Of a stretch of 64,000 nucleotides of DNA, positions 10,417 through 19,913 are shown one piece after another. The stretch covers positions 1 through 64,000 of the forward strand of contig NZ_JXUP01000001.1 in the NCBI RefSeq assembly GCF_001891085.1, given 5' to 3'. Below the pieces are notes generated by a model. The model ran no database searches. It was not told the origin of the DNA and saw only the letters and a program-made list of their open reading frames with translations. This DNA comes from Campylobacter concisus. GTDB lineage: Bacteria; Campylobacterota; Campylobacteria; Campylobacterales; Campylobacteraceae. A program made the translations under genes and the position numbers. Positions within the stretch are counted from its first letter, which is position 1; each line of letters starts with the position of its first letter.

Positions 10417-11934
10417 CTAGTTAGCGGCAAAAGTCGCTTTAAAATCTTTCAACGCTTTATGTAAAATTTCTTCTACTTCTTTATCAAGAACCTTTTTAGT
10501 TCTGATTTGCTCAAAAATTTCAGGGTATTTTGCCTCAATATATGGATATAACTCAGCCTCAAATTTTGTTACATTTGCAGTTGCAACATCATCTAAATAA
10601 CCCTTAGCACCAGCAAATATTATAACTACTTGATTCTCAACTGGAAGTGGAGAATATGGAGGTTGTTTTAGTACTTCAACCATCTTCTGACCACGCTCTA
10701 GTTGTCTTCTGGAGCTCTCATCAAGGTCGCTTGCAAATTGAGCAAACGCTTGTAGTTCGCGATACTGAGCAAGGTCTAGTCTTAGTGTACCAGAAACTTG
10801 TTTGATAGCTTTGATCTGAGCTGCACCACCAACACGAGAAACAGAAAGACCAACGTTGATCGCTGGGCGGATACCTGAGTTAAATAGGTCACTTTCAAGG
10901 AAAATTTGACCATCTGTAATAGAAATAACATTTGTTGGAATATAAGCTGAAACGTCGCCTGCTTGAGTTTCGATGATAGGTAGAGCTGTTAAAGATCCAG
11001 CACCTAGTGCGTCATTTAGCTTACTTGCTCTTTCTAGAAGTCTTGAGTGGAGATAGAAAACGTCGCCCGGATAAGCTTCACGGCCCGGTGGTCTTCTTAA
11101 GATCAAAGACATCTCACGGTAAGCAACCGCGTGTTTTGACAAGTCATCATAGATGATTAGCGCGTGGCGAGAGTTATCTCTAAAATATTCACCCATTGTT
11201 ACACCAGCGTATGGGGCAAGGTATTGAAGCGCGGCTGCGTCACTAGCACCAGCATTTACAACTATTGTATAGTCCATAGCGCCATACTCTTCAAGTTTTT
11301 TAACGACTTGAGCAACAGTTGATTGTTTTTGACCGATAGCTACATAGATACAAATAACATCTTGACCTTTTTGGTTGATAATAGTATCGATAGCAACTGT
11401 TGTTTTTCCAGTTTGGCGGTCGCCGATGATTAGTTCTCTTTGTCCTCTACCGATTGGCACAAGTGCGTCAATCGCTTTGATACCTGTTTGAAGTGGCTCA
11501 TGAACGCTCTTTCTAGCCATAATACCTTTTGCTTTTTCTTCAACAAAGCGAGATTCAGTAGCTTCAATTGGACCTTTTGCATCGATTGGCTCACCTAGTG
11601 AATTTACAACACGGCCGATCAATGCGTCGCCAACTGGTACACGTAGAAGTTTTTTTAGTCTTTTTACAGAGCTTCCTTCTGTGATACCACTAGTTTTTCC
11701 AAGGATAACTATACCAACACTGCTCTCTTCAAGGTTAAGAGCCATACCCTTTTCGCCGCTTTCAAATTCAACCATCTCACCTGCCATAACGTTTTTCAAA
11801 CCATAAACGTTAGCAACGCCATCAGCGACTGAGATGACTTTACCGGTCTCTTCCACATCAACACTTAAATCAAAATTTTCAATACGCTCTTTGATTATCG
11901 TGCTAATTTCGTCAGCTTTAATTTTTGCACTCAC
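10417..11934 (-). CDS. atpA: ATP synthase alpha subunit
   Basis: 505 aa. The nucleotide-binding GDRQTGKT is at 171-178, with the family signature in [14 protein letters not shown] near residue 370. It is the non-catalytic partner of beta in the F1 hexamer. It lies 14 bases after atpH and 9 before atpG. Confidence 0.98.
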   Translation of the reverse strand: MSAKIKADEISTIIKERIENFDLSVDVEETGKVISVADGVANVYGLKNVMAGEMVEFESGEKGMALNLEESSVGIVILGKTSGITEGSSVKRLKKLLRVPVGDALIGRVVNSLGEPIDAKGPIEATESRFVEEKAKGIMARKSVHEPLQTGIKAIDALVPIGRGQRELIIGDRQTGKTTVAIDTIINQKGQDVICIYVAIGQKQSTVAQVVKKLEEYGAMDYTIVVNAGASDAAALQYLAPYAGVTMGEYFRDNSRHALIIYDDLSKHAVAYREMSLILRRPPGREAYPGDVFYLHSRLLERASKLNDALGAGSLTALPIIETQAGDVSAYIPTNVISITDGQIFLESDLFNSGIRPAINVGLSVSRVGGAAQIKAIKQVSGTLRLDLAQYRELQAFAQFASDLDESSRRQLERGQKMVEVLKQPPYSPLPVENQVVIIFAGAKGYLDDVATANVTKFEAELYPYIEAKYPEIFEQIRTKKVLDKEVEEILHKALKDFKATFAAN

Positions 11935-11948
11935 GCTTTCACTCCTTT

Positions 11949-12488
11949 TTAAATTGCTTTTAATATATATTCACTCATTTGACTTTTTAGTCTGTCGATA
12001 GAGAAATTTACCTCGATACCCAAATCATCTAACTCAACTTTTACACCGTTGTATTCACTCTTTGAGCCATTAAGCTTGATCTTAGAGTCAAATTTCTTAG
12101 AGAAATTCTCTTCCAAAGCTTTAAGCTGCTCAGCGCTTAGGTCAAAATTTCCAATAACCTCGCCACGATATGTATTTTCAAGCAAAGATTGCTCTATCTT
12201 CATCTCGTTTAAGATCGCTGGGATAAGCTCCAGTCTTTTATTTGCGCCAAGAAGCTTAATAAAATTTGCAAATTTGACATCTTGACTTTTAACCAAAGAT
12301 AGTACAAAATCAACCTTTTGTGAAGCCTTTAGTGTCGGCAAACTTATAATGCTTTTAAATTTATCGCTAGCAAAAGCTGCTGCCAGCTCTGATAAATTTT
12401 CAACAAACACATTAAGTTCATCTGATTTTACGTCTTTTACGTCGCTTAAGATCGCTTTTACGTATTTTTTAGCTACTACTTCATTCAT
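11949..12488 (-). CDS. atpH: ATP synthase delta subunit
   Basis: 179 aa. An N-terminal helical bundle ([10 protein letters not shown], then [11 protein letters not shown]) and a C-terminal part with [16 protein letters not shown] match the OSCP/delta family. It caps the F1 head and binds the peripheral stalk. Its start overlaps the atpF stop by one base. Confidence 0.93.
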   Translation of the reverse strand: MNEVVAKKYVKAILSDVKDVKSDELNVFVENLSELAAAFASDKFKSIISLPTLKASQKVDFVLSLVKSQDVKFANFIKLLGANKRLELIPAILNEMKIEQSLLENTYRGEVIGNFDLSAEQLKALEENFSKKFDSKIKLNGSKSEYNGVKVELDDLGIEVNFSIDRLKSQMSEYILKAI

Positions 12489-13000
12489 TAGCTAACCTTT
12501 TTAAGTATTATATTTACAAGCTCTTTTTGATCGACTTTTAGGCTATCGCTTGAGAAAATATCGCTCAAAATTTCATTTACAACGCTTTTTGTCATCTTGC
12601 GCTCTTCAAATTCTTTTTGCTCTTTGTAGCTCTTTTGAAGATTTATTATATCATTTTGAGTATCACTTTTAACCTTAGCAGCTAAATTTAAAGCCTCTTT
12701 TTTAGCAGTTTCGACTAGGGAATTTGCATTTTGTTTAGATTCCTCAACACGTTTTAGAGCATCATCTTTTTTGGCCTTAGAATCACGGAGTTTTTCTTGT
12801 ATACTTTCAAGCTTGTTTGCGATCCTGTCAATTCTACTTTGATAAAGAGCTTTTAGTGGTTTAGCTGCAAAATATACCAAAATAGCAAAGAAAAGTAAGA
12901 AGTTTAGCGTTCTCTCTACTATATCGTAATTTGTTCCGCCATGCCCACTAGCATAAGCTAGAAATGGAAGTGCTAGAAAAAATAAAATTTTTATCTTCAT
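12488..13000 (-). CDS. atpF: ATP synthase b subunit
   Basis: 170 aa. An N-terminal signal-like stretch (1-17) and a transmembrane helix (about 28-46) are followed by a long charged coiled coil. It forms the peripheral stalk as a heterodimer with the b' subunit encoded just upstream. The extra N-terminal hydrophobic segment is common in Campylobacterota b subunits. Confidence 0.9.
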   Translation of the reverse strand: MKIKILFFLALPFLAYASGHGGTNYDIVERTLNFLLFFAILVYFAAKPLKALYQSRIDRIANKLESIQEKLRDSKAKKDDALKRVEESKQNANSLVETAKKEALNLAAKVKSDTQNDIINLQKSYKEQKEFEERKMTKSVVNEILSDIFSSDSLKVDQKELVNIILKKVS

Positions 13001-13009
13001 AAAATTCCT

Positions 13010-13432
13010 TTAAATTTTAGAGAGCTTGGCATTTAAAGCCGCTCTAAGTTCAGGTAGTTTAGCTGATAGATCTGCCTTTAAGTTATCTTTCTGGGAGCTT
13101 AGAGCATTTAAAAATTCATTGTAATCAGCTTCTAAACTAGTTTTTACAGCATTTACTTCTTTTAAAGACTCTTCTTTTGCCAAATTTAAGGCTTCATGCC
13201 TTATTTTATTGGCCTCAGTCCTTGCGTTTAATATAATCTCTTCAATCTCTTTTTCATGAACACTTAGATCACTTGCATTTTTACTAGTACTCTCTTCATC
13301 ATTTTTTATAGAAGCATTTCTGTCATCTATAAATTTGAGCATTGGCTTATAAAGCAAGGAATTCAAAATAGCGATCAATACCAAGAAAACGACAGCCGTT
13401 AAAAGCATCAATGGCACATCTATTTCTAACAT
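13010..13432 (-). CDS. atpF': ATP synthase b' subunit
   Basis: 140 aa. One transmembrane helix (about 7-25) is followed by KPMLKFIDDRNASIKNDEE and a long coiled coil. Paired b and b' genes are usual in Campylobacterota. It is the first gene of the atp run. The a and c subunit genes (atpB, atpE) are absent from this locus and must lie elsewhere. Confidence 0.9.
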   Translation of the reverse strand: MLEIDVPLMLLTAVVFLVLIAILNSLLYKPMLKFIDDRNASIKNDEESTSKNASDLSVHEKEIEEIILNARTEANKIRHEALNLAKEESLKEVNAVKTSLEADYNEFLNALSSQKDNLKADLSAKLPELRAALNAKLSKI

Positions 13433-13527
13433 CCACTCTCCTTATTTTATCATTAAGTTTTATTTAATATTCAAATTAAAGTCTGATTTTACAATAAATT
13501 ACTAAAAATAAAAATAAATTTGTAATT
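13433..13527 (-). promoter_or_regulatory. AT-rich promoter region of the atp-tol operon
   Basis: The 95 bases between parB and the b' gene are very AT-rich. A TAAAAT-type -10 box preceded by TTTATTG can be read on the minus strand near 13480-13490, with an AAGGAG Shine-Dalgarno just before the b' ATG. No clear -35 box is visible. The placement is approximate. Confidence 0.4.
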
Positions 13528-14388
13528 CTATTTTAGCCTAGCAATAAATTCTTCCACCTGTGAAATATTATTAAATTCTAAAACTAGATTGCTAGATTTT
13601 ACTTTTGCTTTTATCTTTAAATTTTTAAAAATTTCTTGTAAATTTGATAGTTTTTTACTCATTTCCTCAGAAATTTTTGGCTTTTTGTCTTTTATCTCTT
13701 CCTTATTTTTTATCTTTTTCACCAAGATTTCCGTATCTCTGACACTTAGCTTTTGACCAATTATCGTATCAACAACCATCTTTTCTTCTTCAGTACTAAG
13801 TCCTACTATGACTTTAGCGTGGCCTTGTGTGAGCTTATCTTCTTGTAAAAGTTTTTGCGTATAGTCACTAAGAAGTAAAAGCCTCATCGTATTTGTTATC
13901 TGAGTTCTGCTCTTATGGATGATGTTTGCTAGGCCATCTTGTGTGATCTTATACTCATTTATGAGCTCTTTATACGACTTTGCAAGTTCGATCGGATTTA
14001 AATTTTCACGTTGAATATTTTCAATAAGCGCAAGCTCTCTTAAATTTTGAGACTTGATATCAGCGATGATTGCCTTTATCTTGCTTGCTCCAAGCATCTT
14101 TGTGGCGCGGTATCTGCGCTCACCAGCTATTAGCATATAGCCGTCATCTTTCTTGATGACGATTATTGGCTGGATCAGTCCATGCCTTTTAATACTGGCA
14201 CTTAGCTCTTTTAAGGCCTCTTCATCAAAATGTGTTCTTGGCTGGTATGGGTTTGGTAAAATTTCATCTATATTTATCTCTTCGACTATCTCAGAGTCGT
14301 TTAAATTTGCGATCTCTTTACTGTAGGCTTGCTCTACATCTTCAAGTATCGCGCTAAGCCCTCGCCCTAATCCACCTTTTTTAGCCAT
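13528..14388 (-). CDS. parB: Chromosome-partitioning protein ParB
   Basis: 286 aa. The N-terminal CTPase domain contains IDEILPNPYQPRTHFDEEAL and the GERRYR box (about 90-95), followed by a central helix-turn-helix (TQDGLANIIHKSRTQITN) and a C-terminal dimer domain. It binds parS and slides as a clamp. It is encoded 15 bases after parA. I did not find a parS-like 16-mer while reading the window. Confidence 0.93.
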   Translation of the reverse strand: MAKKGGLGRGLSAILEDVEQAYSKEIANLNDSEIVEEINIDEILPNPYQPRTHFDEEALKELSASIKRHGLIQPIIVIKKDDGYMLIAGERRYRATKMLGASKIKAIIADIKSQNLRELALIENIQRENLNPIELAKSYKELINEYKITQDGLANIIHKSRTQITNTMRLLLLSDYTQKLLQEDKLTQGHAKVIVGLSTEEEKMVVDTIIGQKLSVRDTEILVKKIKNKEEIKDKKPKISEEMSKKLSNLQEIFKNLKIKAKVKSSNLVLEFNNISQVEEFIARLK

Positions 14389-14403
14389 TTTTTTCCTTAT
14401 TTT

Positions 14404-15186
14404 TTAGTTTAAAATACAATATGCCAAATTTTGATATGCGATCGAGCCAGGCGATTTTATATCATAAAGTATGACTGGCTTGCCAAAACTTGGGCTTTCA
14501 GCAAGTTTTACGTTTCTTGGAACGACCACAAATTCCTCTTTGCTGTCCTTACTCTTAAAGAGCTTATTTTCAAAATGTTGCTTTAAATTTGCAATGGTCT
14601 CTTTTGAGAGATTATTTTGCGAACTAAACATAGTCGGTAAAAAGCCCTTTATGTTAAGCTTTGGATTTATTGTCTTCTTAATAATCTTAACCGTATTTAA
14701 AATTTGAGCCAAGCCTTCAAGTGCGTAAAATTCACATTGAATCGGGATGATAACACTATCACTTGCACTAAGAGCATTTATCGTGATGCTGCCAAGTGCT
14801 GGAGGACTATCAATTATAATAAAATCATAATCGTTTACAACTTCTGAAATTTTATTTTTAAGGATTAGTTTATAGTCCTTATTTTGGTCGTTAAATTCTT
14901 GCTCGATACCGACAAGTCCTATATTTGACGGGGCCAAAAAAAGTGTTGGGATCTCAGTTTTTAATACGATTTGCGAGAGTTTTTTTCTATCTGTTAAGAC
15001 GTGATAGATGTTAAACTCATAGTCACTTCTGCTAAAACCAAGTCCGGTTGTCGCGTTTGCCTGCGGATCGATGTCTATTAATAATACTTTTTTTTCAGCA
15101 ACCGCCAGTGATGCGGCTAAATTTACGGCTGTTGTGGTCTTGCCAACGCCGCCTTTTTGATTAGCTATTGTTATTATCTCGCTCAT
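14404..15186 (-). CDS. parA: Chromosome-partitioning ATPase ParA (Soj)
   Basis: 260 aa. The deviant Walker A KGGVGKTT is at residues 11-18, with the Walker A' DIDPQANAT at about 38-46 and IIDSPPALG (Walker B) near 124. It drives ParB-parS complexes during segregation. The start overlaps the birA stop by 4 bases, so a biotin ligase and the segregation pair form one unit, an order I recall from C. jejuni. Confidence 0.95.
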   Translation of the reverse strand: MSEIITIANQKGGVGKTTTAVNLAASLAVAEKKVLLIDIDPQANATTGLGFSRSDYEFNIYHVLTDRKKLSQIVLKTEIPTLFLAPSNIGLVGIEQEFNDQNKDYKLILKNKISEVVNDYDFIIIDSPPALGSITINALSASDSVIIPIQCEFYALEGLAQILNTVKIIKKTINPKLNIKGFLPTMFSSQNNLSKETIANLKQHFENKLFKSKDSKEEFVVVPRNVKLAESPSFGKPVILYDIKSPGSIAYQNLAYCILN

Positions 15187-15818
15187 CTTAAAGAATATAC
15201 CTTTTCCCCATTTAGTAAGATCGCTCCATCATCGCAAATTTCAGCATCCTGAAGCGAAATAGCTCTATTTGCAATATGCGTAATAAAACCTTTTGACTTG
15301 CAAAAGTCTATCCTAAATTTGCTAAAAATTGGCTTCCATAAAATCTTTTTATCAAGCATGCTAATAAAGCCCCGAACTAGCTCATCTACGCTAGTTTTTA
15401 TATCCAAAATGCCCGCATTTTCAGGCGCGCTAGCTAAATTTATCCCCATGCCACAAATGTAAATTTCATCTACTTTATTTGTTAAAGTGCCACCTATCTT
15501 GCGCTCGTCCACATAAAAGTCATTTGGCCATTTTAACCAGCACTTTGAGCCAAGTTCGCTCAAGACTTCACGCATCAGCATAGAAAAATATATCGAGATC
15601 GAGGGCGGAGGTATGTCGCTTGGCAGCTCATCTTCACTTATACAAAACGACATAAATAAATTTCCACCAAGTCCCTCCCAGCTGTTGCCGCGGCTACCGA
15701 CCCCTTTTGTTTGATTGTACGCCACGATCATGTGCGGAGGCTTTATCTCGCCGTTTTTTAGGGCGTCTATCAAAAATTCCTGTGTTGAAAGCAGACTTTG
15801 AAAAAACTCTACTTTCAA
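15183..15818 (-). CDS. birA: Biotin-protein ligase (class I, no DNA-binding domain)
   Basis: 211 aa, well short of E. coli BirA because the N-terminal helix-turn-helix is absent. It is therefore an enzyme only. The family loop GVGSRGNSWEGLGGN (biotinyl-AMP binding, about 36-50) and KWPNDF (about 98-103) are present. It transfers biotin to the carboxyl carrier protein of acetyl-CoA carboxylase. It abuts thiD with a one-base gap. Confidence 0.9.
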   Translation of the reverse strand: MKVEFFQSLLSTQEFLIDALKNGEIKPPHMIVAYNQTKGVGSRGNSWEGLGGNLFMSFCISEDELPSDIPPPSISIYFSMLMREVLSELGSKCWLKWPNDFYVDERKIGGTLTNKVDEIYICGMGINLASAPENAGILDIKTSVDELVRGFISMLDKKILWKPIFSKFRIDFCKSKGFITHIANRAISLQDAEICDDGAILLNGEKVYSLR

Positions 15819-15819
15819 A

Positions 15820-16608
15820 TCACACCTTAAATTTATAGAAGTGATTTACTGGATTTTGTCCACCACCGATGATGACCGCGTTTTTGATAGCGTTAAAGAT
15901 ATAATCATGCGCGTTTTTCACGCTTTCTTTTAGACTAAGCCCATTTGCTAAATTTGAAGCGATCGCGCTTGATAGCGAGCAGCCTGAGCCGTGAGTTGCG
16001 GTCGTTTTTATACGCTCATCGCTAAAAATTTCATATTCCTTGCCATCATAAAATATATCAAGCGACTTGCCTTCTATCTCGCCACACTTTAGATAGACGC
16101 TCTTTGTGCCAAATTTCAAAAGCTCCTTGCAAGCCTCTTTTAGCTCGCTCTCGCCTTTTAGCTCACGCTTTAAAATTTCGCGCGCCTCAAAGATATTTGG
16201 CGTGATCACGCTTGCAAGTGGGAAAAGCTCCTCCACGATCGCATCTTTTGCAGCGCCCTCTAGCCAGATGTCGCCGTTTTTACAGCTCATAACAGGATCA
16301 AGCACGACTGGCGGTAAATTTTTGATCTCTCTTAACGTTTTTGCGACACTTTCGATGATCTCAACGCTTGGGACAACGCCTATTTTTATCACATCAACTC
16401 TTATATCATCAAATATCGCCTTGATCTGATCCTCGATGAGCTTTGGCTCAACTAACTGCATGCCAAATATGCCCTTTGTATTTTGAGCAGTGACCGCTGT
16501 GATCGCTCCCATCGCATATACGCCGTGTGCTATAAATACCTTTATATCAGCTAAAACTCCAGCTCCGCCGCTTGGATCAACACCTGCTATACTTAGTGCA
16601 TTTTTCAT
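15820..16608 (-). CDS. thiD: Hydroxymethylpyrimidine (phosphate) kinase
   Basis: 262 aa. The PfkB/ribokinase-like fold is marked by SIAGVDPSGGAGVLADI near the N-terminus, KIGVVPS, LDPVMSCK, TPNIFEA and the ATP-binding HGSGCSLSSAIA near residue 206. It phosphorylates HMP and HMP-P for thiamine synthesis. It lies between fmt and birA. Confidence 0.92.
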   Translation of the reverse strand: MKNALSIAGVDPSGGAGVLADIKVFIAHGVYAMGAITAVTAQNTKGIFGMQLVEPKLIEDQIKAIFDDIRVDVIKIGVVPSVEIIESVAKTLREIKNLPPVVLDPVMSCKNGDIWLEGAAKDAIVEELFPLASVITPNIFEAREILKRELKGESELKEACKELLKFGTKSVYLKCGEIEGKSLDIFYDGKEYEIFSDERIKTTATHGSGCSLSSAIASNLANGLSLKESVKNAHDYIFNAIKNAVIIGGGQNPVNHFYKFKV

Positions 16609-16632
16609 ATTTTCTCCTATTAAATTTGATTA

Positions 16633-17541
16633 TTACTCTATCTTGTCGCCAACACTAAGACGCTTACCATTTATATATGCTTTTGCGTTTGTTGGCTTTT
16701 TACTTGGCTCTTGAAGCTCGTAAATTTTGACCGCCCCACCCTTACAAGCAACCACAACGTGGTCCTTTTCTACGCTTAAAATTTCTCCGCTTTTGCCACT
16801 TTTTTCGCTTAGTTCAAGCGATAAAATTTTTAGCCCGCTTGCCAGATAAATCCCCGGCCAAGGTGTGAGCGCACGAAATTTATTATAAATTTGCCCCGCT
16901 TCTTCATCAAAGCTAAAAAGCCCGTCGCTCTTGCTTATCTTTTTGCAGTGCGAGGCCTTGCTCTCGTCTTGTTTTTGTGGCTTTAAATTTTCAAAATTTT
17001 TAAGCACTTTTACGATTAGCTCGCCGCCTAGCTCGCCTAGCTCACTAAAAAGCTCGCTTGACATCTTGCTCTCACAAGACGTGTAGATGAAGTCCAGCAT
17101 ATCGCCAGTATCAAGGCCAGCGTCCATTAGCATAGCTGTGACACCAGTTTGCTTCTCGCCAGCTAAGATCGCGCTTTGTATGGGGCTTGCACCTCTATAT
17201 TTTGGCAAGATCGAAGCATGTAAATTTATACAAGTCGCCACATCAAGCACACGTTGTGGCAAAATTTTGCCGTAAGCTGCCACCACGATAAATTTAGGCT
17301 CAAACGCCTTTAGCTCGTTAACCACCGCCTCATCTTTTAGCGTATTTGGCGTAAAAACTGGCACGCCTACTAGCTCGTTTTGCGCGTAAATTTTGACCTC
17401 GCTTGGGGTTAAAATTTGCTTTCTGCCAACTGGCTTATCAGGCTGAGTAAAGACCGCTTTTATGTTAAAGCCAGCCTCTTTTAGGTGCCTAAGTATCCTA
17501 ACGGCATAATCAGGCGTCCCCATAAAAACTACATTCATCAC
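16633..17541 (-). CDS. fmt: Methionyl-tRNA formyltransferase
   Basis: 302 aa. The formyl-THF-binding region includes NLHASILPKYRGASPIQ with catalytic Asn/His (about 108-124) and GVTAMLMDAGLDTGD. The C-terminal OB-like tRNA domain follows (about 205-302). It formylates initiator Met-tRNA. Confidence 0.95.
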   Translation of the reverse strand: MMNVVFMGTPDYAVRILRHLKEAGFNIKAVFTQPDKPVGRKQILTPSEVKIYAQNELVGVPVFTPNTLKDEAVVNELKAFEPKFIVVAAYGKILPQRVLDVATCINLHASILPKYRGASPIQSAILAGEKQTGVTAMLMDAGLDTGDMLDFIYTSCESKMSSELFSELGELGGELIVKVLKNFENLKPQKQDESKASHCKKISKSDGLFSFDEEAGQIYNKFRALTPWPGIYLASGLKILSLELSEKSGKSGEILSVEKDHVVVACKGGAVKIYELQEPSKKPTNAKAYINGKRLSVGDKIE

Positions 17542-17554
17542 TTTCCTTTAAATT

Positions 17555-17890
17555 TCATCGACTTTTATTTTGATCTACGTTTTTACTGCCAGTCAGCCAA
17601 GAGGCGCATGGATCTTCTTGCCAGTCAATCTTTTGAAATATCAAACTTCCTAGCTCATTAATGCTAACTTTGCCACTACGATCAAGATCCAGCCTTTTAA
17701 ATTCCTCACTAGTGCATAGATCTGGTGCTATTTTTAGTCCTGGTGGCACCTTGCAAGCCGTCCACTCATCTAAATTTAGCATGCCGTCACGATCTATGTC
17801 ATTGTAATCCAAAAACATATACACCGGATCCGCTGGATCACAGCTATATGCGCTGAAGCAAAATAGCATAATGCAAAAAATTTTCTTCAT
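17555..17890 (-). CDS. Small exported EF-hand protein
   Basis: 111 aa. A signal peptide (about 1-17, ending CFSAYS) is followed by two EF-hand loops of the DxDxDG type: DYNDIDRDGMLNLDEW (about 28-43) and DLDRSGKVSINEL (about 68-80). Paired Cys residues (17, 46, 58, 94 region) suggest a disulfide in the periplasm. It is probably a calcium-binding envelope protein. It sits between fmt and obg, 46 bases after obg. No experimentally characterised homologue is known to me. Confidence 0.7.
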   Translation of the reverse strand: MKKIFCIMLFCFSAYSCDPADPVYMFLDYNDIDRDGMLNLDEWTACKVPPGLKIAPDLCTSEEFKRLDLDRSGKVSINELGSLIFQKIDWQEDPCASWLTGSKNVDQNKSR

Positions 17891-17936
17891 TTTATACTCT
17901 CAGATTTCTAAGTTCAAAGCACTAAAAATTCGCAAC

Positions 17937-18995
17937 TCAAAGCTCTTTTTTTAGCAGCTCAAGCAGTGCAAATTTAAGCTCGTCGATGTTCTCGTTTGTC
18001 GCTGAAGAGATCGACAAAACAAAGTATGGTTTTTTCGCGTCAAAGCTGTATAGGTCTTGCTTATAGATAAATTTACCAACTTCTTTTGGCTCTAAATTTA
18101 TACTTTTCATAAATTCTTTTATATTTTCATCTAAATTTTCTGCCGCATCGACTCTGGTGATAGCGATAGCATAGTCCCTGCTAGCAAGCACACTTGAAAA
18201 TTTAGCGACCTCCTCTTTTAACACGCTAAACTGCTCGCTCATGCTTCTGTAGTTTGCACTATCTATCATAAAAAGCAAAATTTTATTTCTCTCGATATGC
18301 TTTAAAAACTGCACGCCAAGGCCGCGTCCGTCGCTCGCTCCCTCGATGATACCAGGGATGTCAGCCATGACAAAGCCACTAAACTCATCGACTTCAACAA
18401 GTCCGAGCTTTGGCGTAAGCGTTGTAAATTCGTAGTTTGCTATCTGTGGTTTGGCGTTTGAAACGGCTGAGATGAGGGTTGATTTGCCGACATTTGGAAA
18501 GCCAACAAGTCCCACGTCAGCTATCAGCTTTAGCTCGAGCCTAACCTCTACGCTCTCTTCTGGCATGCCCTTTTGAGCGTACTCTGGGGCTTGGTTGATA
18601 GAGTTTTTAAAGTGAAAATTTCCAAGTCCGCCCTTACCACCTTTTAAAAATAGCGTCCTTTGCCCCTCTTCTACCATGTCGCAAAGTAGCTCGTTTGTCT
18701 GTGCGTCATAGACCGCCGTTCCTGGTGGTACGATAAGCTCTAGGCTCTCGCCCTTTTTGCCAGTCATTCTTTTGCCCATGCCTGCCTCGCCGTCGCTCGC
18801 TCTCATCGCCTTTTTGCCCTTGTAGTTTGCCAGTGTGTGGGTGTTGTTGTCGCAGACAAAATAGACATCTCCGCCGTCACCGCCGTCACCGCCGTCTGGG
18901 CCGCCTAAAATGACGTGTTTTTCACGGCGAAAACTCACAGCTCCAGCTCCACCATGCCCCGAACTTAGAGTCAATCTTGCACTATCTATAAACAT
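17937..18995 (-). CDS. obg: Obg/CgtA ribosome-assembly GTPase
   Basis: 352 aa. The N-terminal glycine-rich Obg fold (1-158, with [12 protein letters not shown]) is followed by a G domain with GFPNVGKST (G1, 165-173), DIPGIIEGA (G3) and a TRVD (G4-like). The long C-terminal extension of some Obg proteins is missing, as usual in this class. It binds the 50S subunit and GTP/ppGpp. Its own promoter lies in the gap after rpmA. Confidence 0.95.
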   Translation of the reverse strand: MFIDSARLTLSSGHGGAGAVSFRREKHVILGGPDGGDGGDGGDVYFVCDNNTHTLANYKGKKAMRASDGEAGMGKRMTGKKGESLELIVPPGTAVYDAQTNELLCDMVEEGQRTLFLKGGKGGLGNFHFKNSINQAPEYAQKGMPEESVEVRLELKLIADVGLVGFPNVGKSTLISAVSNAKPQIANYEFTTLTPKLGLVEVDEFSGFVMADIPGIIEGASDGRGLGVQFLKHIERNKILLFMIDSANYRSMSEQFSVLKEEVAKFSSVLASRDYAIAITRVDAAENLDENIKEFMKSINLEPKEVGKFIYKQDLYSFDAKKPYFVLSISSATNENIDELKFALLELLKKEL

Positions 18996-19020
18996 TTTTT
19001 ACCTTAAATTTTTTATTTGG

Positions 19021-19026
19021 ATTATA
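19021..19026 (-). promoter_or_regulatory. obg promoter -10 box
   Basis: TATAAT on the minus strand, 26 bases before the obg ATG. Together with the terminator at 19190-19216 it separates obg from the ribosomal protein pair. A 16-bp perfect palindrome (19130-19145, core AAATAGCTATTT) lies upstream in the same 225-base gap. Confidence 0.55.
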
Positions 19027-19189
19027 TCCAACTTTACTGAAATTAAATCGTGATATCTTGATTAAAATAAAGCAAATATAAGTACCATGAAGCTCGAAAT
19101 ATAGAGTTGTGATTGATTTTAAATTTCTCTCAAATAGCTATTTGAAAAATTCTAAACACTAAATAAAAATTTTGATTTTTGAATAATTT

Positions 19190-19216
19190 TAAGAAAGAAA
19201 AGGGGCGATTGCCCCT
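19190..19216 (-). terminator. Rho-independent terminator after rpmA
   Basis: On the minus strand a 6-bp GC-rich stem (AGGGGC/GCCCCT, loop AATC, 19201-19216) is followed by a T-rich tail (TTTCTTTCTT). It begins a few bases after the rpmA stop, so rplU-rpmA end here. Confidence 0.75.
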
Positions 19217-19220
19217 GGTA

Positions 19221-19478
19221 TTATGCAGCTGGATAAACAGATACTTTTTTTCTGTTTTTATCAAGTCTTTCAAATTTTACAAAGCCATCGACTAATGCAA
19301 AAATAGTGTGATCTTTGCCAAGACCTACGTTATTTCCAGCGTGAGTTGCTGTTCCTCTTTGGCGGATGATTATATTTCCAGCACGAACGAACTCGCCACC
19401 AAATTTCTTAACACCTAATCGGCGTCCGATACTATCACGGTTATTTTGGGTTGAACCTTGACCTTTTTTGTGTGCCAT
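19221..19478 (-). CDS. rpmA: 50S ribosomal protein L27
   Basis: 85 aa. It starts [16 protein letters not shown] and carries the family core [10 protein letters not shown]. It lacks the cleavable N-terminal extension found in Firmicutes. It follows rplU by 11 bases. Confidence 0.97.
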   Translation of the reverse strand: MAHKKGQGSTQNNRDSIGRRLGVKKFGGEFVRAGNIIIRQRGTATHAGNNVGLGKDHTIFALVDGFVKFERLDKNRKKVSVYPAA

Positions 19479-19489
19479 ATCTTATCTCC

Positions 19490-19804
19490 TTAAGCTGCGA
19501 TACTTACGACTTTTACACGTGTAAATTGTCTTCTAAAGCCGCGTTTTAGTTTTGAGTCTTTACGTCTGCGTTTTTTGTAGATAACTACTTTTTTGTCTTT
19601 GCCTTCATTAACGACCTCAAGAACAACTTTTGCACCCTTCACAAATGGCGCACCTACCTTTACTTCGCCGTCATTTACAGCTAAAACTTCTGTAATCTCA
19701 ACGGTTGATTTAGCTTCGGCACTAAAGTGATCTAGCTTAAGGTATTCGCCCTCGCTAACACGATACTGCTTACCACCATGCTTAAATATAGCGTATTTTG
19801 ACAT
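19490..19804 (-). CDS. rplU: 50S ribosomal protein L21
   Basis: 104 aa. It has the family start [13 protein letters not shown] and end [13 protein letters not shown]. It is first of the rplU-rpmA pair. The 109-base leader (19805-19913) holds a hairpin CCAAAAAGCGCTTTTGG (19830s-19840s) that might be an autoregulatory leader; that is only a suggestion. Confidence 0.97.
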   Translation of the reverse strand: MSKYAIFKHGGKQYRVSEGEYLKLDHFSAEAKSTVEITEVLAVNDGEVKVGAPFVKGAKVVLEVVNEGKDKKVVIYKKRRRKDSKLKRGFRRQFTRVKVVSIAA

Positions 19805-19913
19805 ACTCTACCTTTCTAAATTTGGTAAGACCAAAAAGCGCTTTTGGATTTCAAAAGACTTGGGGAGCTTTGTTGGTTGTAAGATGTAAATATTAGCTAA
19901 AAGTTTATAAATT

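Noticed and set aside
13528-15186. parS centromere near parA/parB
   Set aside because: I saw no TGTTTCACGTGAAACA-like 16-mer; it may lie elsewhere.
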